Assembly: GCA_038030265.1 (NCBI GenBank)
Contig: CM075942.1
Location: 53,038,751-53,102,750, forward strand
Source: Corythucha ciliata
Lineage: Eukaryota; Arthropoda; Insecta; Hemiptera; Tingidae
Reading direction: 5' to 3'
DNA length: 64,000 nucleotides
The translations under genes and the position numbers were made by a program. Numbering within the stretch: the stretch's first letter is position 1; the number at the start of each line of letters is the position of its first letter. The notes beneath the pieces were generated by a model that saw nothing but the letters and a program-made list of their open reading frames with translations, was not told where the DNA came from and did not search any database. Below, piece by piece: positions 45,371 through 59,164 of the stretch.

Positions 45371-48300
45371 ATTTATACAAATTGTATGACTTTTAGAATA
45401 GCTATGTTCACCTTCATCTCAGTTATCTTGAAGCCACTCTCGCTGAACCTCTGATGGTGGAAGGGGTACATCTCATTATTTTTCACCTTGTGGATGGCGA
45501 TAAACCAGAAAAACCATCGTGGATGCGTGTTCCACTTATTAGCGTAAGCTATACGCATTTTTTAGAATTGAGCTTACAATTGGCTTTCTGGGAGAGGTAA
45601 AAGACGAAGAAATCCTCGCCCTACACTGCAGCGGAGCCTCACAATAACTGGAAGAACAGCGAACTAAAGAACCTGAAAATGAAAATAAATGAAAAATATT
45701 GCTGGAAAGGTGTAATCAAACGTGAACACAGTGAAGAAGTCAATGCTCACCATAGAAATGGGGTGATAGGATAGGCGTATAGTATAGGTCACGAACCATT
45801 TAGTCACTATTCTTTATGTTCTATTAAAGCCATGTATTTATATTCAATTAACGTTTATTCACAAAGCATGATTATTTGTAACATTATTAAGAAAATAGCG
45901 CACTTTGAAATTGATGCACCAATTAACTGTGAACGCACGCTCAGCACTCTGAAACGGCTTACTCTTAAACAGGATACCGAACTGATGCCTTATTTCCATA
46001 CTTCTAAACTGAAAAACTCAACGCAAGCAATTTGGCTGGTGGGAGAGATGTTTAGGACCGTTTGAGACGTTAAACCAACTTGTTTGCACAGTGAAATTTA
46101 TTGTTTTGACATTAAATTCACTGTTCTTAACATGAAAAGTGAGATCAACTCAGTATACCCAGTGTTTTCGACTCTTTGGAAGTGAATAATACCTTTTACG
46201 ATTTTACTTATGCTTAGGTTTATTTCACTGTTCACCGTTATACCGTTCGTCAGTAAAATTCACCTTTCCGAGCTGAACGGTCAAATACACCGAGCACTAC
46301 GAGGTGATAAATACCTTTAAATCAGTAGAGATTTTTAAAAAGTTTAAATTATACTAAAAATTGTTATGAAACTCACTGTCTTCTCAGTTATTTAAACTGT
46401 TTTGTAATTTACTGATCAAAAATCGAAAACGGTAAAGTCATATTTTTCTCAATGTGTCTGCATAGTGAAGAAAAACATGCGATTTCCTCTTGCCTCTTGA
46501 GTGACCTGTCGAGTTCGTTTGGGCCCCACAACTCCCGAAAAAAAATGACAAAGCAGCACGGGAAGATCCCCGCTTGGCGATGTTAGTAATCGAATGGTCG
46601 AATTGAGTGAGTTCAACGCCCCCCCAGTATGTTGCCAAACTCCAAAGTTTTGTCACGTTGCACAATCACGATTTTAAAGTTTTCGGACAATTTGCTCAAA
46701 TTTGAACAGGAAACCGGACATTTCACGCACATTTAAACGGTGAAGTCGTACATTTCATGTCGATTCGCACATGATAGTGGACATTTTTCTAAGCTCGACA
46801 ACAGTACCAGGGCAGTCCCGGTTTGGCTAGTTATGTCCCGCGTCTCACGCAAGGCCATCCCGGGATTCATTTTTTCTCGGGTTCAGATGGATATTTCCTA
46901 AAATTAAATTCGAAGCATATTAATTCCTCGGAAACAACCCAATGTGATTCGAAGACTCAGTTGACGATTTCAAAGCTGAAATACGTGCCTGGAGGCAATT
47001 CTGTAGTTCATGATGAAATACTATTAATTTTGTTTAATAATAATGCCCAATAACTTCGGCTGACAATTTATACAACACAATTTATAATTTATAATTTATA
47101 TAATTAGCCAAATCCCCCCCCCCCCGCAGAATTGGGTTTTCTGTGAGACAAAGTCCACGAAATTCAATTTTGAAGAGTCCTTTTGAGATTTTGAAATACC
47201 AAAGGCCAAATTGGGCCTTTCCGATGAAACAAAATGTGGAGACCCTCGTAGGATTTTTACGTTTCAATGGCATCTATATAATCGCGTGGTGGAAGACAAA
47301 ACCACGCGTTCATCAGGCTTTGACCACAAAATTGGTTCTTCCTCTCTTTTATTCAAATACAGAATGCTAATAAAGGATTCCCCAGCAGTTAATTTGTTTT
47401 TGTCTTTTTAAAAAAAGACAAGGTGGGGGAGTGAGGGTTGTTTCGTGGTTTGAAGGGTGAGTTGAGGCAGGTTTCAGGCCTTGAATAGAAAATGAACTTG
47501 AAAATTATAGAACAGTTCTGACGAGAGCACAAGTTATTCCGATCACGTGGTACATCCTTTAAATTAGACGGCGAGTTAACAAACGGTGGCTCTTCCTACC
47601 CCCCCTCTTTCACACACCACTCTCATACCCGAAGCATTTTGGTGTTACTTCGAAAAACTAGTTGATTGTTTGGAAGTGTAGCCCTCCGAAAAGGGAAACA
47701 GTGAATATTAATCACCCGCCAGGCTCGTTTCTTTTACACTCCAAAAGCGATGGCAGTTCGGGAAATCTGTTTCGATGCTGTTTGGGTTGGTGGGGGTTAA
47801 TATTATTTTACCCTTCCCTGCACGTGATTGATGACGAAAATCTGAACTATTTATAAAATAAAGGTCGGCGAGGATGAAGGGTGGGGAGCTTGACAAGGGT
47901 TGTCGTTACAGGAAAGTGTTTGTTGTTCTGCTTCGCGGCGTTGTTGATTTTCGAGGTGGAAGCACCATCGAGGAAATACGATTTAATGTCTGGATATTCC
48001 CTGGCCTATCAGGCTGAAAGGTCTTAGGCCTGCTCGTGCTTGTGGGAGAGGATTGAAAAATGACTTTCAAGTTATAAAACGAAGGAACTGTAAGTACAAA
48101 GGTGATACACTCACTTGGATCGGCTTCACACCGCACAGCAACATAGGCTATGTGGGAAGTAGCCTAACTTTTTACAGTTAGCCCAATTTTATGATCGCTG
48201 GCAACTAGAAGGACAAATAATTTATCTCCTTCAGACTCTTTTCATTTATTTTGATAGATTTGAAGGCCATTATTCTGTTTTTTTCGAACAAAAAAACGAA

Positions 48301-51300
48301 TGAGAGAGTTGGAAAGTGCTTCAGTGGCAACAATAGAAAGGATTTACCGACGAATGAACTTCGCTTTCTGCCTTTGAAGAGGATTTTTCAAAGCGTCTAA
48401 TTTTTTTTTTTTTTTTTTTTGTCGTCGTTCCACTCTATTCGACGTGAAAAGGTCAGAAAATCGATGTTTTTGTTTAATCCTTAAAAAAAATAGCTGGACT
48501 TTATCTTCTCGAAAAACAGGTTGCCACCGTAGAAAAAGGTGCGGTTATAAATCTTTCAGGGATCAAGCGATAGATTCCCGGAGTTTTGTGAGTGCAGGCG
48601 TAGGTGATCAACTTCGGTGGCGTGGTATTAGTGATGGGTGGCGGGGGCGGGTAGTAAATAGAGCGTCTTCCTTCAGAAAAGTGTCATATTCCACAGGTTT
48701 AGACGAGGAACAGGTGACTGGATTTAAAAAAAAAAATAGGAGAGAAAAGATGGAGGAAATGGTTCTTTAAATATTAAGTAAAAGCCTTGCTAAACTGGAA
48801 CTTGTTGAATTCACCTCCTACCCCGCTGTTAACCGTAGACCAATTAACTGTTTTCCTGTTTTTATTCTTCTTCCTACCATCGCTAATAGACTTCAGTCAA
48901 GCCATAGTCAAGGGCTCTTTCGTATACCTACACAGTGAAAAACAACAAAAACTGTTGATTGACAACAGTGTTTCTGCCGTTTTTTTTCGTTTTAAAAGCC
49001 ATTTAATACACACAAAAATCGCGTGACGTCACGAAACTCACTCGCCCCTCTTTCTATTCGGGTCAAGTACTCAAAAATGTGCATAAAAGCTCTTTGGGGA
49101 ACTCATGACTGTTCTATAAATCTTCTACTTGAGAAAATGGTAATAACACAGTGGAGTGTGGGTTATAAAGAAAGAGTGTATTAGTTGAAAGGAAAAGGGG
49201 TTTTGTGTCCCTTCTCCCTTCCCCCGTCCGGCCCATCCATTAGGCACAAAACTCGCATTTCTACCGGTTCAGAAGGAAGTTCAGACCTTGGCTTTAATTA
49301 CTACGCAGCAACCCCCTCCTAGCATACCGCACTCGCTATTCAGTGAACCGCGCTGTACTAAAGCATGACAAGGAGACAACGATCTTCCACCGCGCTTCAC
49401 ATAGAAGAGAAAATGGTTCACCAGAAACTAGAAATAATGAGACTTTGAGTTCACGCCATTCTTTTCTTTTCATTCACCTTTTTTTCGGTGTTTAAACCCG
49501 GGTCAGTACCGTTTAAATTCAGGTGGTCATTACGGCAGTCATTGTGGGGGGAGGATGGTAGCGGGAGAGGGGAGAACTTTTCAGCTTGACTCACCCATAA
49601 AAATTCGATACCCGGACGTCACGCAAAGCTCATCGTCTCCCATTATACGATGAAGCCTCAAGGTTATTTCCTTCAAGGTGTTTTTTTTTATCGCCGTCCC
49701 CTAATAAATCTCATCGCCAAATCAAAGTTATTCCAACTCTCTTAAAAGGTCGCACAATGAATGCAAATTACGGTCCCTTTTGCTGCAATCACAGGGATCA
49801 GACTATCTGTTACTCCTTACAGCCAGAACTTTTCAACTTTATCTTAAAATCCTAACCGGGAAATAGACCGTTCGTGGGAGGGGGTGGCGTTGTAGTTATT
49901 TACTTTATCGTTCAGAATAAATCAAGATAAATGACATTTTCAGGCAAGTTTCTTCCTTGTGCCTTCGCCTCTGTCAAACTTTTCCTGAAACCCATGGAGC
50001 GTAATTTCTGTAGAAAACAGGGTTGTGAGAGGTGGAGCAAAAGTTCATCATTTCAAGTCGAATTATGAAGAAAAAAAAAAAAAAAAAAAAAAAAAAACAT
50101 TGTGTTGTGGAGGGGGTGATACAAAAAAGTTTATCTTCCCGTTCAATCAAGCGGAAACAAGGCCGAGTAGCCCCTCCTCCTAAACACCCCACCCAACACA
50201 CGTAATGACGTCAAAGATTTTCACGCTTTTGAGACCCCGTCCGTTATTGGTAGGCGAGTGGTTGTGGGTGGGGGGGTCAAAGTAATCCCCGCATCAGGAG
50301 CCATTTTTCACTCGGGGAAAAAGGTACTCTGCCGTGTCCCTTGGGAGACAGCTTTTATATTATCGCAGAAAAGTCAAAATGATATAGACGCCCCATCTTT
50401 GAAGAATTATTCATGAAAAAAAAAAGGTGTGGAGTGTAAAAAACCGGGTGTGGGATTTACGATGTTAACCTTTGGCGGCTGTAAAAGATGAGAGAAAAAG
50501 GGTAACGACGCGTTCATTATTTACCCAACTCATTCTACTGGTGTCCTCTCAAAGTGCGCCCCTTTCCAATCTGAGTCTTGAATGACTGCTTCTGACCTTT
50601 CACCTTTGGACTTTGAGGTCCAGAGAACGAATTTCAGGCTTTTTCGTAGAAAATGATTGTTTAAACAAGAAAGGTTAGCGCTTACAATAGAGACGAATGG
50701 AAAGGATTATCGTAGGGACAAGGGCATAATGTACTCTAAAACCTTGTCCCTTTTCTCTTTAGACTGGTTCAAATATTCATCCCCTTTTATTTACTCAAAA
50801 TTTAATGTTCTCAACTCCAAAGTTTCAGGATTAAGAGCGGTGAATAAGGGAAAAGATCGTCAGATAGCTGTGGGAGGGGGTGGGTGCTTTTTACTTAGGC
50901 TGATCAGATTTCAGATTCAATCGTTCAGACTCAACGGGGAAAATACGATTTTTCAACGAGAAAATCACGCGATATGTTATTAATTTAATTTCCCTAGCCA
51001 AGAGAAAACGTTTTACAATAAGGGAAATTGTTTGACATGATCTCTTTGTAATATCCCGCCGAATAAAGAAGTCGATTTCGGGTTATATCATGCTCCCCTT
51101 TATTCAAATTAACTCGTATACATTCGATACGCTTACATTTTACCACGTTTCCTTCAATATTGTCGGGGGGATAGTATCGTCATTACTTTTCAAATTTCAC
51201 AGGGCTACCTCTCTCCACTCCCCCCCACACCTAAAGTAAAGCGCTTTCCCTCCAAATCAACCGTGACTTACATATTTCGTTCACATACGCCAATTCACCT

Positions 51301-51826
51301 CCATGATCTGAATTCCCAGCGGAATATGAAAAAAAAGGTGAAGGACTCTTCAGAAAAAAGAAGCGCCGGGATTTTTTTTTTTTTTTTTTTTTTTCTTCTT
51401 CTTTTTTCAGTGTACTCGATTTCACTCCGAGGGACAGGGGGAAAGGTTTGTCGTATTGATCCGCACAGAATGCGATGATGATGGTTGTGGTGGGAGAACA
51501 GACAGTTTTCTTGCTGAGAAAACCACCACCTTTGCCCTCCTAATAACTTTCCATGCTGAACTGCAACGAGGAAATGCTGGCGTCGCAAGAGACAAATTAA
51601 AAAAAAAAAAAAAAAAAGTCGCACCTTCCACCAGCGAACCAAAAATTAGCTTATTTGTAGGTGGGATGGGCATGACAGGGGGAGTGGTCCATCGCGGATC
51701 TTTTGCTTTTCCATCTAGCGTTCTGAACGAGAAAATTAGTGTTGGGGGAGGTAGTTGCCGCTTGGGTGTACATTATAACTTGAGGAGCCAAGAAGTCCCT
51801 CTCCTAATCAGTACGATGTTTTAGCA
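45371..51826. other. Frequenin intron interior, mostly unannotated
   Basis: No gene or complete mobile element was supported. It contains loose TTCACTG words to about 46430, a C11 run near 47117, T19 at about 48402, A27 at 50071-50097, T23 at about 51372 and A17 at about 51599. These A/T runs could mark retroposed tails, but no body was identified. Confidence 0.35.
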
Positions 51827-51872
51827 ACTTTGTTGTTGTTGTTGTTGTTTTAAAAAACAACAACAACAAAGT
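51827..51872. repeat. Perfect trinucleotide hairpin
   Basis: ACTTTGTTGTTGTTGTTGTT followed by a short loop and AACAACAACAACAAAGT. A (GTT)n/(AAC)n inverted repeat with nearly no loop; a strong hairpin in either strand. Confidence 0.85.
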
Positions 51873-53639
51873 CGATCGGTTGTGCATACTTCGGAAATTT
51901 TATCGTTTTTTTTTTTATCGGGACTGGGAGATAATGAAACAGAAGAAAACTTTCAAAGCTCCACCCCACCCTTTTGCCAACAATTTCCCCTAAAGATTTT
52001 GAATGTTAACAAAGCAGCATAAAAACTCACTTAAAAACAGAAAAAAAAAGAAGAAAACTTTTTCCGCGAGGCATCAAGCGAGGAAATCCTTATAATTGAT
52101 GAAGAAGTCGAGTGAATTAATTAGATCCGAAGTAAAATCGATTAAAAAACCGTCGTTTTGGCCAATCAATTTGTCCACCGGATTATCGCTATCCAAGAAG
52201 AGACCGACTTTCTTTCTTTTTGGAATAATTAGCTTTCTTTATTGAGGATCGAACCAAAAGGAAATAGCCCCCTCCCACAATACCGTTCAAATAGACGATA
52301 TTTTCCCTACTAGAGGACAACAGCCTGATGGTGTGTCGAGGCTGGTGGTTCGATTGGTGGGGTTGGGGGGGGTGGTAACTTATCTTTAAATTTACAATTT
52401 AAAACGTTGCCAGATAAAAAGAGAATACCGGCGTGCGGGAGCGGAAGTGAAGTGTGGTGCTGAGGAAGAGTGGATAAAAGGATTTGGAGAGAGCTTTAGA
52501 TGGTGCTGGTGATAGTGGAATGGGGGTGGCGGGAGATGGGGCAATTGGCCGGACGAGTGTATCCCAGTGGGTGGGTCAGGGAAAAGGGGGTCATCTTATA
52601 TTCGCTACGGTCCCTACTGACCCTTTTCCACGCTCAATTGAACCCTTTTCTTTCCAACATACATATATTTGAACGAGTGTAGCAAAAAGAATTTGTTGTA
52701 AGAAGAAAAAAGAGAGCGGTGGCTGGAGGATGAAAATTACGTGCGGCCCAGATAAAGAGCATTTCTAAAGTAAATAGAGAGTCCGATGAAATTTTTCCCT
52801 TCACCTAGGTAACTACACGCTAGAAAAGTTTCCGCGATAGATATGATACACCAAACTTCGGAAAACTACTGCTAACCTGCTGTTAACCAAGAGTTTCGAA
52901 AATTCCACGTTATAGCTTCAAAATCGAAAGAAAATACAAATCGCGTTATAATATGCAATTTGCCACAATAACCAAGCATCTGGCCATAGTACGGAAGAAT
53001 TAAGGCTCAAAATGTCTTTTCGAGTGGCCAAAATGAGCGTTTACACCTACTGTTTCCGGAGCGACTCAGTGGGATTCAACAAGCATCGAGGCCATTCAAT
53101 TGACTTCAGGGGAAGTTGTTTGTGGCAACGACGTCTGCGAGGAAAGCTCTTGGGAGATGGAATCCCTTCAACAGGTCTCTTAATCGAAAGTCCGTCTCGT
53201 TTGATGGATTCTCCGTGTTGAAGAACCTCAAGAAACGCGGTTAACCGGGTGATTTTGACTGAAATTTTCTTTCAACGTGTTTCACTTTCAATTTGAGGAG
53301 GACCTCGACTTCCTCAGGAAAATGCTAAATCGACAAATGCAGCTGGTTTCTGGTGGAGGGGGAGGGGGAACTATCACAGTTGGAAAAAATGAGCAACATT
53401 GTCGTTGGTTTTTCACAAATTTTCTCCACTCCACAGCGGCCCATCAAGGTCCGCTTCCATTATCACTCTTCCTTGAACTGCAGCGCGCTATCGTTTGACA
53501 GCATGCTGTCGCATTTACTGTCTGGAAAAATTAATGTGGCCCCACTAAACGGGCTAAAGTTGCAAAAAAAAAACGCCTAAATCACCGGAAAACCCCCTTC
53601 AACGGCTCTTATGATGAAGTTTTGAATTCTCCGAGTGAC
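51873..53639. other. Intron spacer, nothing recognised
   Basis: A G-rich, potentially quadruplex-forming tract lies at about 53352-53369. No other structure was supported. Confidence 0.35.
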
Positions 53640-54570
53640 AACCACCAAGAAATGCGGATTTGGCTCGTTCGAACCTCGAATTAGGGGATTTACGCATTAT
53701 CGATAACCAGTGTTCATGGCTTTAGCTAATCACAAAACAAAATTTCGCAGGTTTCGTTGGTTGAGAAACCTAATTTGGCTCATACAAAACCAAATTTGAA
53801 ATTATAGCACTTTCGAACCCTTAACCCGCGGATTTGTGCTCTTCCATAAACCATTGTCGTTTATTTAGGCCCGTTTTCATCATCAAAATTGATCACGGTT
53901 AGTTGATACTTGATCGTTATTAGTTGTCAATAGTGACTCATTATGAAAAGTTCTAATGAACTTTTTTACACTATAATCATGATTAGTTGTTGATCGCGGT
54001 TAAAGAAGTTTGTGAAAACGGGCCTTAGCTCCGTTTAAACAAAATTTCACGGATTTTTAAGTATTTCAAACCATACAATTTCGTTGTTTAGCTCTTTCTA
54101 AAATAAGCTTTGCAGGGTAGGCTAGTTTGAAATGTGGCTCTCTCAAAACCCAATTTTACGGATTTGGCTCATTTAAAAACTCAAATTTTGTCATTTTTTC
54201 ACTAACAACCTAACAACTTTGCTGATTTTTGTCCCTCCCAAACCTAATTTTCCAGATTTTTCCCCTTCAAAACCCAGTTTCACCGAGATCCTGCGGGGAG
54301 CCCCCTCCAGTGTTGGATCAACAATTATATCAGAGCCCGGGGTGGACATCTCCATGAGGACTGAAACTATAGCGCAAACACACTGGATTAGTGCCACGAA
54401 TTAGCGCGTTTTATTTGCAAATTAGTGAATTTCTCAATTTCAGCCACGAATGACCTTTTTCATTCAGTTTTAGCCGCAAATTGGCTGTGACATTAGCGAT
54501 TTCTCCTAATTTTATTCAGGAATTATCGTTGTTCTAAATTTTATCCGGGAATTAACTGTAGCAATTTTAG
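53640..54570. repeat. Degenerate periodic repeats, both word families
   Basis: Units of ~32-40 bp with CAAAACCAAATTT and GGATTTGGCTC from 53640 to 53860 and 54040 to 54295. From 54410 to 54570 the second family appears in the opposite orientation (CTCAATTTTAGCC, GCGAATTAGC-like). The MITE at 53868..54024 is inserted in the first. Confidence 0.65.
53868..54024. mobile_element. Tourist-like MITE with TTA target duplication
   Basis: 157 bp, ends GGCCCGTTTTCA and TGAAAACGGGCC, flanked by TTA on both sides (53865-53867 and 54025-54027). The interior has inverted GATCACGGTTAGTTG/CAACTAATCATG-like blocks. PIF/Harbinger type by ends and target. Confidence 0.87.
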
Positions 54571-57500
54571 CCTCATGGAAGTTCGCTAGCCCCTCAGACT
54601 CATCGACTTTTTTGTCCTTGACAAGTGCAATCGTCTCCGGCCATAACGCCTCAGGGGCCTTCTGTGCCTCTCAAAAATGTGAAAAATGATCATTTTGCCC
54701 TGTTCTAGTAGGTTTTCGTCGCTTTTCTCGACTCCAAAGCGACACAGCCAGGCCCGTGTGCACCGAGGCTCTTCCTCGGACTAACATCAGAGCTATCGAA
54801 TACACGCGGGGTCACCTGAAAACATCGAGCAAGCGGCTAAAATCTGTGGCTTCATTACAGGGAAGACTCATTTTAAAGTCAAAAACTATCCTCAGTGAAT
54901 CAAATTCCTCCGTAAGACACGCGGTCATGGAATTTCAAATGTTGCTGTTCACATTGACCATAATCTATCATGGAGGGGGGGGGGTCAAGGCCGGGTTTTC
55001 TTTCAACTCCCAGAACAGGAGGAGGTTTTATATGTATATAAATTGAGGTTCACATCAGCCAAACCCACGAATTGGGTTTTGTAATTATATCCCCCTCCCC
55101 CGAAAACTGCACCCAATGTTGACTGTTGAGATAAACAAATCCACGAAATTTGTTTTTCTGATACTCAAGCCCATCGACAATTAGTTTCGAAAGTTGTCAA
55201 TTTCCGGGCCATTTCGCCAGTTTTTTAGCCTAATTTTCAGCCCCTAAAAATTGTCAGACATTCTTCAGTTTCCCAGGGCACTTTCCAAGTTTCTAAGTAT
55301 GTTTCCATACAATTTTGTCAGTTTTGAGGATAAAACCGACCATTTTCATGCAATGTTGGATGGAAATGGTTTTGTTTTGGCTGTGAAAACTCTGCCGTTT
55401 GGAGCCAACACCCACGATTTTTTGAAGCTACAGAGTTAAAGTCGGGGCAGAGTTAAAGTTTTCCGAGACCATCTATAGTTTTACGCGGAGTCAATTAAGT
55501 TTCAGTGGACGAATAAATTTTACTGTTTTCAAGGTAAACATTTCCGGTAATCGCCCAGATAGCCATGTTTCAGGGCTCAAATTTATTTTTCAAAAAAAAA
55601 TAAGACTAAATCAACCGTTTCCTGTTGCGCGATTGACGACATCTTGTGGGTAGAAGTCCTGGTCACCCCACACGAAAGAGGCGTAGTCTCACAAAAGAGA
55701 GCCATGGCTGGGCTATTCGCACGACACAACGGGTCATGGGTAAAATTGCCTAACTTGGGAGCTCTTTAAGCGCTCAATGTTCCCCAAGTTTTCCAGACTG
55801 TCTCTGTGACGCGGTAAGTCACATTTTTTTTTTTTCTTATCCATCTAGCCGTCACGCTAACGGACGATTCATTCAGCGCGACAAACTATTACGAGGCGAC
55901 TCACTGTAAATGGTAAAATTACAATGTTGGGTGTAAGAAGTAACTTTCTTTTATATCCCTTTATCGCCCAGTCCATTAGAAAAAAGACCTCCTCCGGGGT
56001 CACATCCATTTTAACGCCCGCAAAATGAACGAGAGCCATCTTTATTTTCTCAACAGTAACAAAAGCGTGGGAATTGGGAGGGGCTCTTACTTTTTGTTCG
56101 TGAGGACCTTTCTTTATTTACGTTTTACGTGTCCGTAGTGGGTATAACCTTCTAGGTGGCTATAAACGTTGTATTGCGGTGCGAGTAGGGGAGTCGTTAG
56201 TTTTATTTTTTCTTGTGATCTGACCGAGTAATAGAGAGGGAGACCTATCTTTTCTGCTCTTAGCCCCCCTCCCACCAACACCAAGGACCCTCGTAGAATC
56301 ATTTTCAGAGTGAACGTGATTTCTTTTTAATGGAGAAGAATAATGATTTCCAGAATTTGAAGTGTCTTACCCTTTCTTGGCTGATCTATCGAAGCCATCA
56401 TCATTTTTCATTTTTAAAATAAACTTCGTAGCAAACGAAAAAAAAACAAAAAAAAAACGGGACGGGATTGGTTTAATATGTGTGTTGAAGAGTGCTGTGT
56501 AATTATCAGCGTGAGTGGGGAGGAAGTGTTAGAATTACGAGAAAATTACCCCTTCCCCGTCACATTTTAATCAGTATGAGGCAAAAAATGCTTCTCTTTT
56601 TCCAACCCTCTCTAATTTCGCCCGTTCAATCGCAATTACCCAGTATAATGATTCACATTTTACAAGGAGTTTGAACTCAGCAACAGGAGCCCTCTGCCGA
56701 GAGGGGAGGGGGATTCGCCACACACGCACACAGCACTCGTGCAGTTCTATTATGTTTTCCCACCTCAAACCGTCTAATCTCCCGAGGGGGAGTTACATTA
56801 TATTTTGCGTAAAAAAAAATGAAAGAAAGGGGAAACCCTATTACACAAGCCAACTAAAAACCTGCCCGTTGGTTAAAATTGAGTTTTGTTTCATCGTAAA
56901 ATGGGCTTACTTCCCCTCCCCTTCAATCACCACAACACGTCGTCCAACGGTCGTTAATTAAACACCGTTGACATGGGTGTTACCGGGGAGCATTGACGAC
57001 ACAAACGTACAAAAAAAAAAAAAACAAAAAAAACAAAAAAAAACGTGCTTTTACCGGTAAACAGATTTCACGGTGGTGGATGATGGCATAAGGGTCAGGG
57101 GGCGGAAAAAACAACTAATTGTCATCCGATTGAAGGGAGTCGTGTAAACGGAAAGGCATTTTAAGATTAAAATGCTAGGCTTATGAAAAAAGAGCAAGTT
57201 TTTTATTTATCAATACCTAAACGTTTTAAAAAAAAAAAGATCTTCAATTATATACCTATGGCAACGGAAAGGATTGGGGAGGAGGCTTTGTAGGACTGCC
57301 CTGGATGAATTGAATAAATGTGCTACGGAGCATAGACAAGAAAAGGGTTGAAATGGGTCGACGTAACGGAGGGACAAACTTTGCTAGAAAGTTTCCAGTA
57401 TAAAGTTTCACTCTCCTTTTTTTTGGAAAGGCCTTTTTTTAACGTATTGAGGCAGCCTTGATCCCGGAGTTTCACCGATACTCTTTGCCATTACATATTT

Positions 57501-57602
57501 ATAGTCTCTTCAACTACACCCCCCCTCCAACCAAAACCAACCTAGAACCACCCTCTTAAACCACTACGACCAATTTCCTAATAGGGCTGTCTATGTATAC
57601 AT
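54571..57602. other. Intron spacer, nothing recognised
   Basis: Some periodic AAATTTGTC/CCGAAA words at about 55060-55440. A-rich tract with AAAAAAAC repeats at about 57010-57043. No gene or full element supported. Confidence 0.35.
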
Positions 57603-58045
57603 TATACAGGGTGTTTCAGGAGGATCCGACAATACTTGCACATGGTGTACTACTAAGTAGGGCGAACCAAAATTACTATGTGGACATAGGGTCGCAAACG
57701 CTTCGTTTCAGAGTTACAGAGAATTTTGAGTATTTAAAGCCAAACTACCTCTATCCCACAAAAAGCGGTCCTAACGGAACAACCGTTCAAGATAGAACCA
57801 AATGAATACTTTTCTGACAAGAGCGCAAAATTTCAAATTAGAAAATCTAAGAATGTATTTATCTTGAAGGTTTGTACGTTAAAACCACTTTTTGTAGGAA
57901 AGAGGTGGATTGGCTTAAAACCCACAAAATACTCTGAAACGAAGCGTTTGCGACCCAATGCCCATTATGGTGATTTTACGGTTCGCCCTACTTCGTAGAA
58001 CAACATGTCTAACTATTGCCGAATCCTCCTGAAACACCCTGTATA
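57603..58045. mobile_element. Foldback element D1 (TACAGGGTGTTTCAGGAGGAT ends)
   Basis: About 440 bp with ~215-bp arms. Matching blocks: TACAGGGTGTTTCAGGAGGA, TAGGGCGAACC, GGGTCGCAAACGCTTCGTTT, CACCTCT..., TTCAAGATA. Flanked by TATA on both sides, consistent with a TA target. No transposase; class uncertain. Confidence 0.87.
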
Positions 58046-58097
58046 AAAAAGAGAGGGTTAATGCGTAATTCATGAGTGATTTGAGTGTAACAAGGAT

Positions 58098-58694
58098 ACA
58101 CAGGGTGTTTGGTGTTTGGTGAGTCGACGGCAATAATGCAGGGGGTTTTTCCAGGTACAAAATGGACCAAAAAAGTCCATATAAACATAGGTCCGATTTC
58201 CAACCGTTTTCGAGATAATCGAATTTTAGTATTTTTAGCCATGGCGTTGGTTTTATTGGATTCAGTGCTTATAAGTCGAGAACGGTTACACGTACATTAA
58301 ATGTAAGGGCACTACCGAAAAGAGCAGACATTTTTCAATGGGAATTGGTATAGTTGTCCCCAAAGTAGTCGCACTTTTCCAGTAACCATTCAGATTGTGG
58401 AGAGTTGTTCCTAATCTCCACAATCTGACTGGGTTACTGGAAAAATACGACTACTTCGGGGAATAACTGGACCAATTCCCTCTGAAAAATGTATGCAATT
58501 TTCGGTAGTGCCCTCTGGTTTAATGTAAGCGCTGATTCCAATAAAACCAATGCCGTGGCTAAAAATACTAAAATTCGATTATCTCGAAAACGGTTGGAAA
58601 TCGGACCAATGTTTATATGGACTTTTTTTTGGTCCATTTTGGACCTAGAAAACCCCCCTGCATTATTGCCGTCAACTTACCAAACACCCTGTAT
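58098..58694. mobile_element. Foldback element D2 (ACAGGGTGTTTGGT ends), near-perfect palindrome
   Basis: About 597 bp with ~290-bp arms and a tiny centre (CAGATTGTGGAGA...TCTCCACAATCTG). Blocks in both arms: GACGGCAATAATGCAGGGGG, GTCCATATAAACAT, CCAACCGTTTTCGAGATAAT, GTAGTCG. It shares the first 11 bp of the end with D1 and lies 52 bp from it. One end has a small duplication (GGTGTTTGGTG). Confidence 0.88.
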
Positions 58695-59164
58695 AACTCG
58701 TTTTACTCGCGTTGAAATTACAAAGGGAAAGGTCACGCTCTTCCGCGTCGTGTATGAATACCCCTCACTCCATAAAGTCAACGCAATTAGCACCACTCGA
58801 TATCACGAAATTACGCGTTAAACAGCGTGCTCATTAAATTTCAGTTAGTGACTGACGATAACGTCGTCACCACAGACTGAAAGCTTTTTATGCCTTTTCG
58901 AACTGTATACAGGCTGGGGCATTTGAAACCCATTAGCGTACTTTGGGTGGTTTCAGGGAGGGGGTGGACCTCTTGGGCCTCCAAAAGCTTCAAGATGAAA
59001 AGATTGGAGTTTTCAGGTTTTATGTTCATGGATAGGAGAGTTTTTGGTATCTCGTTAGCCGGTGGAGGGCGCGGTTTCGCCTCTGTTTCACATGGGCAGA
59101 AATCTCTAGGAGGCCCTTTAGTCTCTAATCAAAGTACATTATATGAATACACTTATTAGAAGCG
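58695..59164. other. Intron spacer, nothing recognised
   Basis: No gene or repeat was supported. Confidence 0.35.

Noticed and set aside
57915..58637. Open frames over the D1/D2 foldbacks (repeated peptides such as GPISNRFRDNRILVFLA)
   Set aside because: The same peptide appears on both strands because the DNA is palindromic; not evidence of coding.
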